DNA of 18,545 bases from Clostridium sp. UBA2485 (GTDB lineage: Bacteria; Bacillota; Clostridia; Clostridiales; Clostridiaceae), in contig NZ_DDOV01000088.1 of assembly GCF_002341865.1 (NCBI RefSeq), positions 8,537 through 27,081 on the forward strand, given 5' to 3'. The stretch's first letter is position 1; every line of letters starts with the position of its first letter. The notes beneath the pieces were generated by a model. The model searched no databases. It had not been told where the DNA came from and saw only the letters and a program-made list of their open reading frames with translations. Both the position numbers and the translations under genes were made by a program. Shown here in pieces: positions 6,794 to 14,040 of the stretch.

Positions 6794-7771
6794 CTATCTT
6801 TTTAAATTAACTAGCTCTTGAAGTATTTCGTCTCCTGTAGTTATAACCTTACTACAAGCTTGGAAAGAACGGCTAGCAACTATCATATCTGTAAATTGCT
6901 CAGCAAGGTCAACGTTTGACATTTCAAGGCATCCTTGAATCATATCACCGTAAGCTTTGCCATTATCTTTTGCAGCACCCTTTCCAGTTCTCACTATCGC
7001 ATCTCCTGAGTTACTAGTTGGAGTGTACATATTTTGTCCTACTGCCTCTAGAGCTCCTGTATTATTAAAGGTAGCCATAGCAAACTGTCCAAGCACTGTA
7101 ACAGAACCATCAGTAAGAGTAGCTTTTAAAAGACCGTCTTTTTCTATTGAATAGCTTTGTATCTTCATTTGTTCGCCACCTTTTTCTACCGTTTCTGGTA
7201 TTGCTAAAGGAACTAGCTCAGTACCTGTTGTTAATGCTTCATCTGCATCTTTAAATGTAGCTTTTATTCCGTCTGCACCATGAGTTATAGAGTCATTAAC
7301 TACATATCCCATTACTCTATATCCATTTGGAGTTACTAAATATCCTTCACTAGTTAATCTAAAGGCACCATCTCTAGTGAAATAGTTTTCCATATCACCA
7401 CCATTAATAGAATTATTAGTAGCATCAAGTCCAATTTTTCCTGTTACAGCTCCTTTAGAAACTATAAAATATCCAGATTGGTCTATAGCTACATCTAGAG
7501 GTCTTCCTGTTGGCTGAAGGTTACCTTGTCCTGTATTTACATCTATACTTTGAAGTTGAACACCCATGCCTACTTGTTTAGGATTTGTACCACCGACATT
7601 TAAACTTGAGCCTGTTGCCTTTGATATGCTTTGTCTCATACTATCTTGAAAGGTAACTCTTGAACTTTTAAAAGATGTAGTTCCTGAGTTAGCTATATTG
7701 TTACCTATTACGTCTAATTTTCTTTGATTGGCATTTAATCCTGAAATTCCTGAATACATTGCATTTAACAT
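6794..7771 (-). CDS. flgE: FlgE, flagellar hook protein
   Basis: FlgE polymerises into the hook, the universal joint between basal body and filament. The 325-residue protein has the flagellar rod/hook N-terminal signature (LDVIGNNIANSGTTSFKSSR, about residues 19-38) and the C-terminal signature (LEMSNVDLAEQFTDMIVASR followed by ITTGDEILQELVNLKR). The middle is short compared with enteric FlgE. Two cysteines are placed in the normally cysteine-free C-terminal helix region, C281 (QGCLEM) and C306 (FQACSK, where an asparagine is usual). The ATG at 7771 has the ribosome site GGGGGA with 7-nt spacing. The gene is preceded by a 77-nt leader with a hairpin and followed by the largest repeat region of the operon. 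Confidence 0.95.
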   Translation of the reverse strand: MLNAMYSGISGLNANQRKLDVIGNNIANSGTTSFKSSRVTFQDSMRQSISKATGSSLNVGGTNPKQVGMGVQLQSIDVNTGQGNLQPTGRPLDVAIDQSGYFIVSKGAVTGKIGLDATNNSINGGDMENYFTRDGAFRLTSEGYLVTPNGYRVMGYVVNDSITHGADGIKATFKDADEALTTGTELVPLAIPETVEKGGEQMKIQSYSIEKDGLLKATLTDGSVTVLGQFAMATFNNTGALEAVGQNMYTPTSNSGDAIVRTGKGAAKDNGKAYGDMIQGCLEMSNVDLAEQFTDMIVASRSFQACSKVITTGDEILQELVNLKR

Positions 7772-7798
7772 ATTATTTTCCCCCTAAAATTTAATCTT

Positions 7799-7824
7799 TT
7801 CTTATCTCCGTCCTTCGATAAGAA
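7799..7824 (-). promoter_or_regulatory. Hairpin with GGA-containing loop in the flgE leader
   Basis: Read on the minus strand this is an 8-bp perfect stem (TTCTTATC / GATAAGAA) with a 10-nt loop GAAGGACGGA. The loop exposes two GGA triplets. Two more GGA triplets (TGGACC and TGTGGAGG) lie just upstream in the same 77-nt gap between the TIGR02530-like gene and flgE, and the flgE ribosome site ends in GGA. GGA in a hairpin loop is the classic recognition feature of the translational regulator CsrA, so this may be a CsrA site. No csrA gene is in the window. Confidence 0.35.
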
Positions 7825-7848
7825 TATGGCCTCCACACATGGTCCAGC

Positions 7849-8253
7849 CTATAATAATACAACACTATCGATGTTGGTTATTACATTTGATTGATTTTCA
7901 TTTTTATCTATAGCCGTTATTATAGTTCTATTTTTTATACTGGCAATCAATCCAATATTTTCATATAAAATTAGAGACTCTCTACTACCCTTTTCTTTTG
8001 CTTTATTTATTCCCTCATTGATTTTTCCCATCAGTTCTTTATTAAGTTCTATATTTCTCTCTTTAAGCCTTAATGCAGCATGATTTGATAATACAAACCC
8101 TTCTGTTTTATTGATCTCATCCTTAAAAAAATCATCAAAGACCTTTTCTTTTTTAATACCACATAGCTTTTCATTGTTAATGGATTTCTTATCTTCTGTA
8201 CCTATAAAACTACCTACAGGATATAAAACTCCATTAATTACTCTGTATCCCAC
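7849..8253 (-). CDS. TIGR02530-type flagellar operon protein of unknown function
   Basis: This small soluble protein (134 residues with the start chosen) sits between flgD and flgE. It matches my memory of the TIGR02530 flagellar operon family, found at this place in many Firmicutes. Diagnostic stretches are YRVINGVLYPVG at the start, FVLSNHAALRLKERNIEL in the middle and NRTIITAIDKNENQSNVITN near the end. There is no signal peptide or membrane helix. The longest frame begins at GTG 8265, but GTG 8253 is better spaced from GGTGAG and fits the family start. Its position between the hook-cap gene and the hook gene suggests a role in hook assembly, which is inference; no activity is known to me. 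Confidence 0.82.
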   Translation of the reverse strand: MGYRVINGVLYPVGSFIGTEDKKSINNEKLCGIKKEKVFDDFFKDEINKTEGFVLSNHAALRLKERNIELNKELMGKINEGINKAKEKGSRESLILYENIGLIASIKNRTIITAIDKNENQSNVITNIDSVVLL

Positions 8254-8271
8254 GAAACTCACCACAACTTA

Positions 8272-8997
8272 CTATTTAATTTTCATAATATGGTCAAAAG
8301 GATAGTCCTTTATTTTACCATCGCAGTCAATTTTAACTTTAATTCCTTCTTCATCTCTAAAGATTTCTTTAACAATACCTACATCTGGCTTCTCCTCTTC
8401 TTTAGCATACATCTCAACAGTTTTTCCTATTAAGCTTGAACCATTTACAAAATTGATGTAATCCAAAGTGTTATCAGGACTATTTATAACGTTACTCACT
8501 GAATCGTAATCAAAATTTTTAATATCTCCATCAGCAGTTGCCACTCTTACAAATACGTTAGACCCTATTTTATAAACTTCAGTAACCATTCCAAACTCTT
8601 GCATACCTTTAGCATCATAAACATCTAAGGCTACAAATTTTCCCGTTAAAGAAGTAGCAGAAGACAATCTCATAGTAGTATTTAAGTTATTCATTTGTTC
8701 AAGTCCAGCAAATTGCGCCATTTGTGCAACATATGCTGTACTATCCTGTGGATTAGTTGGATCTTGGTTCGCAAGCTCTGCAGCAAGTATTTGTAGAAAG
8801 GCATTTTTATTTAAGTCCTCTCCAGCCTTAACGACTTTAGTACCTCTTTCTGTAGATACCCTATTCTGGAAGTCCTTACTATTAACTGTTTCTTTTCCGT
8901 CTTCATTTTTGTTATCTTCTTCTGATTTCTTATTACCTGCATTTACTCTACTTTGCCAAGTTTCAAACATGTTTTTCATGTTGTTATCAATTTGCAA
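8272..8997 (-). CDS. flgD: FlgD, hook cap / hook assembly scaffold
   Basis: FlgD caps the growing hook and guides FlgE subunits into place. The hallmark region is LNKNAFLQILAAELANQDPT followed by PQDSTAYVAQMAQFAGLEQM. It is preceded by a charged, low-complexity N-terminal tail and followed by a beta-rich half that ends with an extra segment (EEKPDVGIVKEIFRDEEGIK) seen in Firmicute FlgD proteins. The longest frame begins at GTG 9006 inside the GGGGGTGG ribosome site; TTG 8997, 5 nt beyond that site, is the likelier start and gives 241 residues. It lies about 12 nt after fliK. Confidence 0.93.
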   Translation of the reverse strand: MQIDNNMKNMFETWQSRVNAGNKKSEEDNKNEDGKETVNSKDFQNRVSTERGTKVVKAGEDLNKNAFLQILAAELANQDPTNPQDSTAYVAQMAQFAGLEQMNNLNTTMRLSSATSLTGKFVALDVYDAKGMQEFGMVTEVYKIGSNVFVRVATADGDIKNFDYDSVSNVINSPDNTLDYINFVNGSSLIGKTVEMYAKEEEKPDVGIVKEIFRDEEGIKVKIDCDGKIKDYPFDHIMKIK

Positions 8998-9009
8998 AAC
9001 TTCCACCCC

Positions 9010-10332
9010 CTATATCAATAAATTTAATGAGCTATCATCTATAATGGAAGCTTCTTTTTCTAGTTCAGTTTCTTCCGTTACAGCTGAAATCTTATTTTTG
9101 CTTTGCTCACCATTAAATCCTTGACGATTTTCTTTTTCATTACTGCTAAAATACGTTGTATCGTCATTGTATATAGTTACTTCTACCTGTTGTATTTTAA
9201 TATTTTCATTTAATTTTTCTGTAATGTCTCTTAAATTAGCATTTAAAAGTGCAACAGTATCTTTATTAGAGGCTTTTAATTGAGCTCTCATAGCTTCTTG
9301 TTCCATTGTAAGGTTTATAATTACTTCACCTAGGTGCTTTGGATTTATCTTTACTGTTAAATCTTTAATATTGTTTAACTCCATAAACCTTATAGATTTT
9401 ACAATGTCTTCACTAAAAGTAACCTTATTTATAAGTAGCTTGTCCACATTTTTTACTTCTTCTAGAGAAATTTTAGAATTAGTAAATGCATTCATAAATT
9501 GGTTTACCTTTGTAAGTTTTCCGTCTTCCTTTTCACCTATAAGCTTTTCAAGAAGCTTTTCTTCTGAAGATAGACTTTTCTTTAAATCTCCATTAGAAGT
9601 ATTTTTACTATTTTCATTTTCAATAGCTATTTTTTCTTCCTTAGCTACAATCTTATCTTCTTGTTTTATCTCTACTGAAACTTTATCTTTCCCAGCATTG
9701 TCCTTTACTTCTCTTGCAACTATTAATGTGCTATTTAAATCTTTAAATGTTTCTACCTTTGGATTATCACTAGCTATTCCTGCTTTAGATATATCCTCTA
9801 ATTTAGGTAATGCTTCAGTTAATTCTTTTATTAATTTATTTACTTCTAAATTGGAGTTTTTATCTTCTCCTTCTACTGACATAAGCTTTAATAGTATATC
9901 TTTTAGTGAATTATTATCATTCATCAAAGCTTTATTATCTTGTCCTTCTGTTAAATCTTCTACACTTTTTAATAAAGTTTTTAATAAATCCAAAGTAGAG
10001 TTGTCTATTCCTTCAAGATTCTCAATTAAACCTTCTACATTTATACTTGTGTTTTTATCATTTTCCATAGCTGAAAACATGTTTAAAAGTATAGCTATTA
10101 TATCCTTATGACCATTATCTTTTCCCTCTTCAATATCCTCTAATAGCTCTTCTTTAATAAAACCTTTATCTTCTAAAGAATTGGTTTTATTCTTTACTGG
10201 TTCTGATACCTTTTTAAGTACTTTTTCAAAGTCTGATACTTTAGATTCTTTAGTTTTTATTGTGTTATTATTACTAAATGATCTACTTTGATTTTGTAAA
10301 ACCTCTACAATATTAGTATTGATATTATTCAT
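9010..10332 (-). CDS. fliK: FliK, hook-length control protein
   Basis: FliK is exported during hook growth, measures hook length and triggers the FlhB specificity switch. The 440-residue protein fits the family. Its long N-terminal half is rich in Lys, Glu, Asp and Asn and of low complexity, as expected of a flexible ruler. The C-terminal Flg_hook domain (about residues 320-395) contains DLTVKINPKHLGEVIINLTM and LKASNKDTVALLNANLRDI. I chose ATG 10332, which is 8 nt from the strong AGGAGG site, rather than the upstream GTG at 10341. That ribosome site lies in the last codons of fliJ, so the two genes are tightly linked. The partner in the switch, FlhB, is fused to FliR in this genome. Confidence 0.9.
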   Translation of the reverse strand: MNNINTNIVEVLQNQSRSFSNNNTIKTKESKVSDFEKVLKKVSEPVKNKTNSLEDKGFIKEELLEDIEEGKDNGHKDIIAILLNMFSAMENDKNTSINVEGLIENLEGIDNSTLDLLKTLLKSVEDLTEGQDNKALMNDNNSLKDILLKLMSVEGEDKNSNLEVNKLIKELTEALPKLEDISKAGIASDNPKVETFKDLNSTLIVAREVKDNAGKDKVSVEIKQEDKIVAKEEKIAIENENSKNTSNGDLKKSLSSEEKLLEKLIGEKEDGKLTKVNQFMNAFTNSKISLEEVKNVDKLLINKVTFSEDIVKSIRFMELNNIKDLTVKINPKHLGEVIINLTMEQEAMRAQLKASNKDTVALLNANLRDITEKLNENIKIQQVEVTIYNDDTTYFSSNEKENRQGFNGEQSKNKISAVTEETELEKEASIIDDSSLNLLI

Positions 10333-10337
10333 TATTC

Positions 10338-10775
10338 TCACCTCCTTTCAGCAAATTTTCTTACATATCCGTAAAGTGCAAATTCATCTACTTGATTTTG
10401 CTCTTTTCTATTTTCTTCACTTATATATCTTCCATAATCTTTTTCTTTTAATATTTCTACGGTTTTTCTTTCTACCTGTGATTTAACTAATTTTTCTCTT
10501 TTTTCTTCAACAATTACTTCCTTCTCATCTAGTAGTGAAGTAGTATCTTCGATAGAATTATTTACCGCATTTAAATAATTTTGCACTATTTTTTTCTCTA
10601 TAGTTGATAAATTTAATGGTATATTCTTATATTTGTTATAACTATCTTGAAGGCAGCTTAATTCAATTTCCACCCTATTTTTTTCTGACATAGCTTCCAT
10701 AAAAGATATCTTACTTTTATCTTCTATATCCTGCCTAAATTCCAATAATTTTTGTAATCTAAATTTATATCCCAA
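10338..10775 (-). CDS. fliJ: FliJ, flagellar export chaperone / ATPase stalk
   Basis: FliJ is a coiled-coil protein that sits in the centre of the FliI hexamer like the stalk of a rotary ATPase and helps export. The 145-residue product is almost wholly charged and helical, with the family start YKFRLQKLLEFRQDIEDKSK and the closing EFALYGYVRKFAERR. The longest frame begins at GTG 10784, but that codon is part of the GGGGTG ribosome site; TTG 10775, 6 nt beyond it, is more likely. Its stop codon sits beside the ribosome site of fliK. It is separated from fliI by a repeat element, although both products act together. Confidence 0.9.
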   Translation of the reverse strand: MGYKFRLQKLLEFRQDIEDKSKISFMEAMSEKNRVEIELSCLQDSYNKYKNIPLNLSTIEKKIVQNYLNAVNNSIEDTTSLLDEKEVIVEEKREKLVKSQVERKTVEILKEKDYGRYISEENRKEQNQVDEFALYGYVRKFAERR

Positions 10776-10798
10776 TGGTATCACCCCAAAAATTTAAT

Positions 10799-10958
10799 CA
10801 ATTGATAATTGTGAATTGAATATTGACAATTATGGACACTTCTACTAAAGGTAGAAGTTTAAATTGATTTTTTTCTACTGATAAAACTTATTTTAAAATT
10901 AATTCGTCAGAATTAATTTATCCATAATTGTCAATTGTCCATTTTCAATTCTCAATTA
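10799..10958. repeat. MITE-like inverted-repeat element between fliI and fliJ, overlapping the fliI stop codon
   Basis: This is the best-formed copy of the family, 160 bp long, with terminal inverted repeats of about 38 bp (10799-10836 and 10921-10958; 31 of 38 positions match by eye). The inner 12 bp, GACAATTATGGA, are perfect. It contains two perfect hairpins: ACTTCTAC-TAAAG-GTAGAAGT (10838-10858) and a 10-bp stem AAATTAATTC / GAATTAATTT around GTCA (10896-10919). Its right end begins with TAATTGAG on the coding strand, whose first three bases are the fliI stop codon. I see no obvious target-site duplication. Confidence 0.78.
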
Positions 10959-12266
10959 CCTAAACATACTCATAAGCCCCTCTATGCTTTCATCAAAGTC
11001 ACATATCTCATTAATTCCCTGTTTTAAAAAGCTTGTAAGGGGTTCATTGTATCTTATAGCTAAATCTACCTTTTCATTGCTACCTTCTACATAAGCTCCT
11101 AAATTAATCAAATCCTCTGAATCTCTATAAGTAGATAACAAGTCTCTAGCCACTGATGCAGATGCCTTATGTCCTTCCTCTGCAATCTCTGGCATAAGTC
11201 TACTAATACTACTTAAAATATCAATAGAAGGATAATGATTTTTAGCTGCTAAACTTCTTGATAAGACTATATGTCCATCTAATATACCTCTAACCGCATC
11301 TGCTATAGGCTCATTAAAATCATCACCATCAACAAGTACAGTATAAAAAGCTGTAATTGATCCTTTATCAGACATACCGCTACGTTCTAGAAGTTTAGGC
11401 AACATTGCAAAAACGGAAGGTGTATATCCTTTTGTAGCTGGTGGCTCTCCAATAGCTAATCCTACTTCCCTTTGAGCCATGGCAAAACGAGTAACTGAAT
11501 CCATCATTAAAATTACCTTTTTGCCCTGATCTCTAAAGTATTCTGCAATAGCAGTAGCAGTAAATGCGCCTTTTAATCTAACAAGAGCTGGTTGATCAGA
11601 GGTAGCACAAACTATTACTGATTTTTTAAGGCCTTCTTCTCCTAAATCTTTCTCTAAAAAGTCTAATACTTCTCTACCTCTTTCCCCTATTAGTGCAATT
11701 ACGTTAACATCTGCTTTGGCTTCTCTTGCAATCATTCCTAAGGTTGTACTTTTGCCTACTCCACTACCAGCAAAAATACCAACTCTTTGCCCTTCACCAC
11801 AGGTTAGAAAAGCATCAATAGCTCTAACACCTGTTGGAAGTACATCCTTTATTCTTCTTCTTCTTAATGGATCTGGTGGCATTGCTTCTAAAGGATATAA
11901 TGTATAAGTAGAAATTTCTTCTTTTCTTAATGGATTCCCCAATCCATCAAGAACCTTGCCGAAAAGCTCTTCGCTACATTTAACACTTAAAGCTTTTCCG
12001 CTAGGTACAACTCTACATCCTGGTGCAATACCTACTAGATCACCTAATGGCATCAATATGACGTTATCTGCTTTAAATCCTGTAACCTCTGCCGGTATTC
12101 CAACATTTTTTTGATTGTATATAGTACATACTTCTCCTACAAATGCCTTCATGCCCTGCACTTCAATTGTAAGACCTATAACATTTTTAACAATTCCTTC
12201 AATATAATTGTAGTTTGTATTTTTTGCTTTTTCATTTAACTTGTTAAAATCTAAGGATAACATCAT
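10956..12266 (-). CDS. fliI: FliI, flagellar export ATPase
   Basis: FliI is the F1-beta-like ATPase of the flagellar export apparatus; it releases and unfolds cargo at the membrane gate. The 436-residue protein is full length. It carries Walker A GSGVGKST at 167-174, Walker B VILMMD at 251-256, the FliI/SctN-typical RFAMAQREVGLAIGEPPATK at about 260-279, and the ATPase alpha/beta signature PSIDILSSIS at 346-355. Two adjacent ATGs (12266 and 12263) are possible; AGGA lies about 10 nt upstream of the first. Its TAA stop coincides with the outermost bases of the repeat element, which suggests the element landed exactly at, or renewed, the 3' end of the gene. Confidence 0.97.
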   Translation of the reverse strand: MMLSLDFNKLNEKAKNTNYNYIEGIVKNVIGLTIEVQGMKAFVGEVCTIYNQKNVGIPAEVTGFKADNVILMPLGDLVGIAPGCRVVPSGKALSVKCSEELFGKVLDGLGNPLRKEEISTYTLYPLEAMPPDPLRRRRIKDVLPTGVRAIDAFLTCGEGQRVGIFAGSGVGKSTTLGMIAREAKADVNVIALIGERGREVLDFLEKDLGEEGLKKSVIVCATSDQPALVRLKGAFTATAIAEYFRDQGKKVILMMDSVTRFAMAQREVGLAIGEPPATKGYTPSVFAMLPKLLERSGMSDKGSITAFYTVLVDGDDFNEPIADAVRGILDGHIVLSRSLAAKNHYPSIDILSSISRLMPEIAEEGHKASASVARDLLSTYRDSEDLINLGAYVEGSNEKVDLAIRYNEPLTSFLKQGINEICDFDESIEGLMSMFR

Positions 12267-12290
12267 ACATCACCATTCCTACCCGCATCT

Positions 12291-13037
12291 TTATCTTTCA
12301 AAGATTATTTCCTTAAGTTTTTCACAGACATATCCCATGTCCACTAAAATTTTACCACTGTCTTTTTCAATAGTAGCAGCTCCATTGTCTAAGCTATTAT
12401 CTTCAATAATAAAAATATCACCGGTAAAAGCAAGTTTATTTTTCATATTTTCTACTTCGCCTTTTAAGCTATTTAAATGATTGGAATTGCATTTTATAAT
12501 AAAATACTCTTCATTTTTTTCTTCTAATAACGCATCAAATATGATTTCATTGATAGCTTCACTATCTTCAACTTCTCTTTTAAGTATAGAGGAAGTCATT
12601 TGATATATAAGTTCTCTAATATGGATTTCTTTTTCTTCAATATAATTTTTATATTCAAGCTTAGCATTGGCTAAAACCTCATTAGCATTTTTTATAATTG
12701 CTTCCCCTTCAGCTACTGCCTTTTCCATACCTTCCTTATAACCTATGTCATATCCCTCATCATATCCTTTACTACTTGCATTATTAAAGGCTTCAATTTC
12801 TATTTTTTTTGCTTTTTCTGTAGCCTCTACAATGATTTTATTACTTTGCATGTGAGCATTTTCTACTATATCTCGTGCTATATTTTCGAAAGATACTAAG
12901 GCTTCCTCAGTATTTTCAATCTTCTCTTCCTCTTCTTCTTTAAAGTCATCTATTACTAAAGGTGCCTTAGTGCAAATCTCTTTCTTACCTTCTGTTACAA
13001 CATAGTGATTTTTAATAACATTATAAGATGATTGCAT
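12291..13037 (-). CDS. fliH: FliH, negative regulator / peripheral stalk of the export ATPase
   Basis: FliH binds FliI, restrains its ATPase activity and links it to the rotor C-ring. The 248-residue product is strongly charged. It has the glycine-spaced repeat typical of FliH in its central helix (KGYDEGYDIGYKEGMEKA, about residues 85-102), then a coiled coil and a C-terminal domain that resembles the delta subunit of F-type ATPases. The longest frame starts at GTG 13046, but ATG 13037 lies 5 nt from AGGTGG. The gene overlaps the end of fliG by 17 nt, so the two are probably translationally coupled. Confidence 0.92.
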   Translation of the reverse strand: MQSSYNVIKNHYVVTEGKKEICTKAPLVIDDFKEEEEEKIENTEEALVSFENIARDIVENAHMQSNKIIVEATEKAKKIEIEAFNNASSKGYDEGYDIGYKEGMEKAVAEGEAIIKNANEVLANAKLEYKNYIEEKEIHIRELIYQMTSSILKREVEDSEAINEIIFDALLEEKNEEYFIIKCNSNHLNSLKGEVENMKNKLAFTGDIFIIEDNSLDNGAATIEKDSGKILVDMGYVCEKLKEIIFER

Positions 13038-14037
13038 CTTCTCCACCTCTTGCTATTTGAATTTCCCCTGCTTCTTCTAGTCTTCTTATCAGTGATACAA
13101 CCTTTTGTTGTGCCTTTTCAACATCCATAAGCCTTACTGGTCCTAAGAATTCCATATCTTCTCTTAATGTAGCAGCTGCCCTCTTAGATTGATTTTTAAA
13201 TATAACATTTGCCACTTGTTCTGAAGCACCTTTAAGGGCAAGACATAATTCTTTGTTATCCACTTCACGAAGTACTCTTTGAATAGCCACATCGTCAAGA
13301 GTAATGATATCCTCAAATACAAACATAGACTCTTTAACTTTTTCGGCAAGTTCTGCATCTTCTCTTTCAAGTCCTTCTGTAATATTTCTTTCTGTAGATC
13401 TATCCACTTGATTAAGAATATTAACTAATGACGCAACTCCTCCAACTATTGTAGTTTCACTATTATGAATTACATTTGATAGTTTATCATTTAGAACCTC
13501 TTCAATTTCTTTAACCACCACAGGATAAATAGTGTTCATCGTTGCTATTCTATATGCTACTTCTGCCTGTAACTCAACTGGCAACTCTGACATAATCTGT
13601 GCTGCTTTATCTGGTTGTAAATAACATAGTATAAGAGCAATAGTTTGTGGATGCTCATTAGATATTACATTCATAAGCTGATGAGCATCTGCCTTTCTTG
13701 CAATAGAGAAAGGTCTGTATTGTTGAGTTATTTCTGTAACCTTCTCTAATATTTCCGCTGCTCTTTGAGTTCCTAAAGCTTTTGCTAAAAGATTTCTTGC
13801 ATAATCAAGTCCACCTTCTAATATGTATTCCTTTGCTTGATTCATTTCTAAGAACTCATCTAAAATAGTTTGTCTTTGTTCCGCTGATACAGTACTCATA
13901 TTGGCAATTTCGTAAGTTACCTTTTGTATCTCTCTTTCTGGCAACTTTTTAATAATGCCTGCAGAAGCTTCAGGGCCTAATGTAATAAATAATATTGCTG
14001 CTTTTTGAACTCCCGATAATTTTTCTACCTTAGCCAT
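13021..14037 (-). CDS. fliG: FliG, flagellar rotor/switch protein
   Basis: FliG is the rotor subunit on which the MotA stator pushes; its N terminus binds FliF and its middle domain binds FliM. The 338 residues show the middle-domain EHPQ motif (128-131, followed by TIALIL), the hinge motif MFVFEDI at 238-244, and the charged torque helix region AIQRVLREVDNKELCLALKG at about 251-270, followed by QSKRAAATLREDM. The ATG at 14037 lies 3 nt after the fliF stop and uses the GAGAGGGG ribosome site inside the last fliF codons. The C-terminal end overlaps fliH. Confidence 0.97.
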   Translation of the reverse strand: MAKVEKLSGVQKAAILFITLGPEASAGIIKKLPEREIQKVTYEIANMSTVSAEQRQTILDEFLEMNQAKEYILEGGLDYARNLLAKALGTQRAAEILEKVTEITQQYRPFSIARKADAHQLMNVISNEHPQTIALILCYLQPDKAAQIMSELPVELQAEVAYRIATMNTIYPVVVKEIEEVLNDKLSNVIHNSETTIVGGVASLVNILNQVDRSTERNITEGLEREDAELAEKVKESMFVFEDIITLDDVAIQRVLREVDNKELCLALKGASEQVANVIFKNQSKRAAATLREDMEFLGPVRLMDVEKAQQKVVSLIRRLEEAGEIQIARGGEDAIIL

Positions 14038-14040
14038 TTA

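Noticed and set aside
9371..10111. 246-codon plus-strand frame opposite fliK
   Set aside because: Long but rich in Ser and Phe, as expected from the antisense of Lys/Glu codons in the low-complexity part of fliK. It has no ribosome site and no recognisable domain.
13164..13370. Minus-strand 68-codon frame inside fliG
   Set aside because: Out-of-frame shadow within the conserved C-terminal domain of fliG, with no supporting ribosome site.
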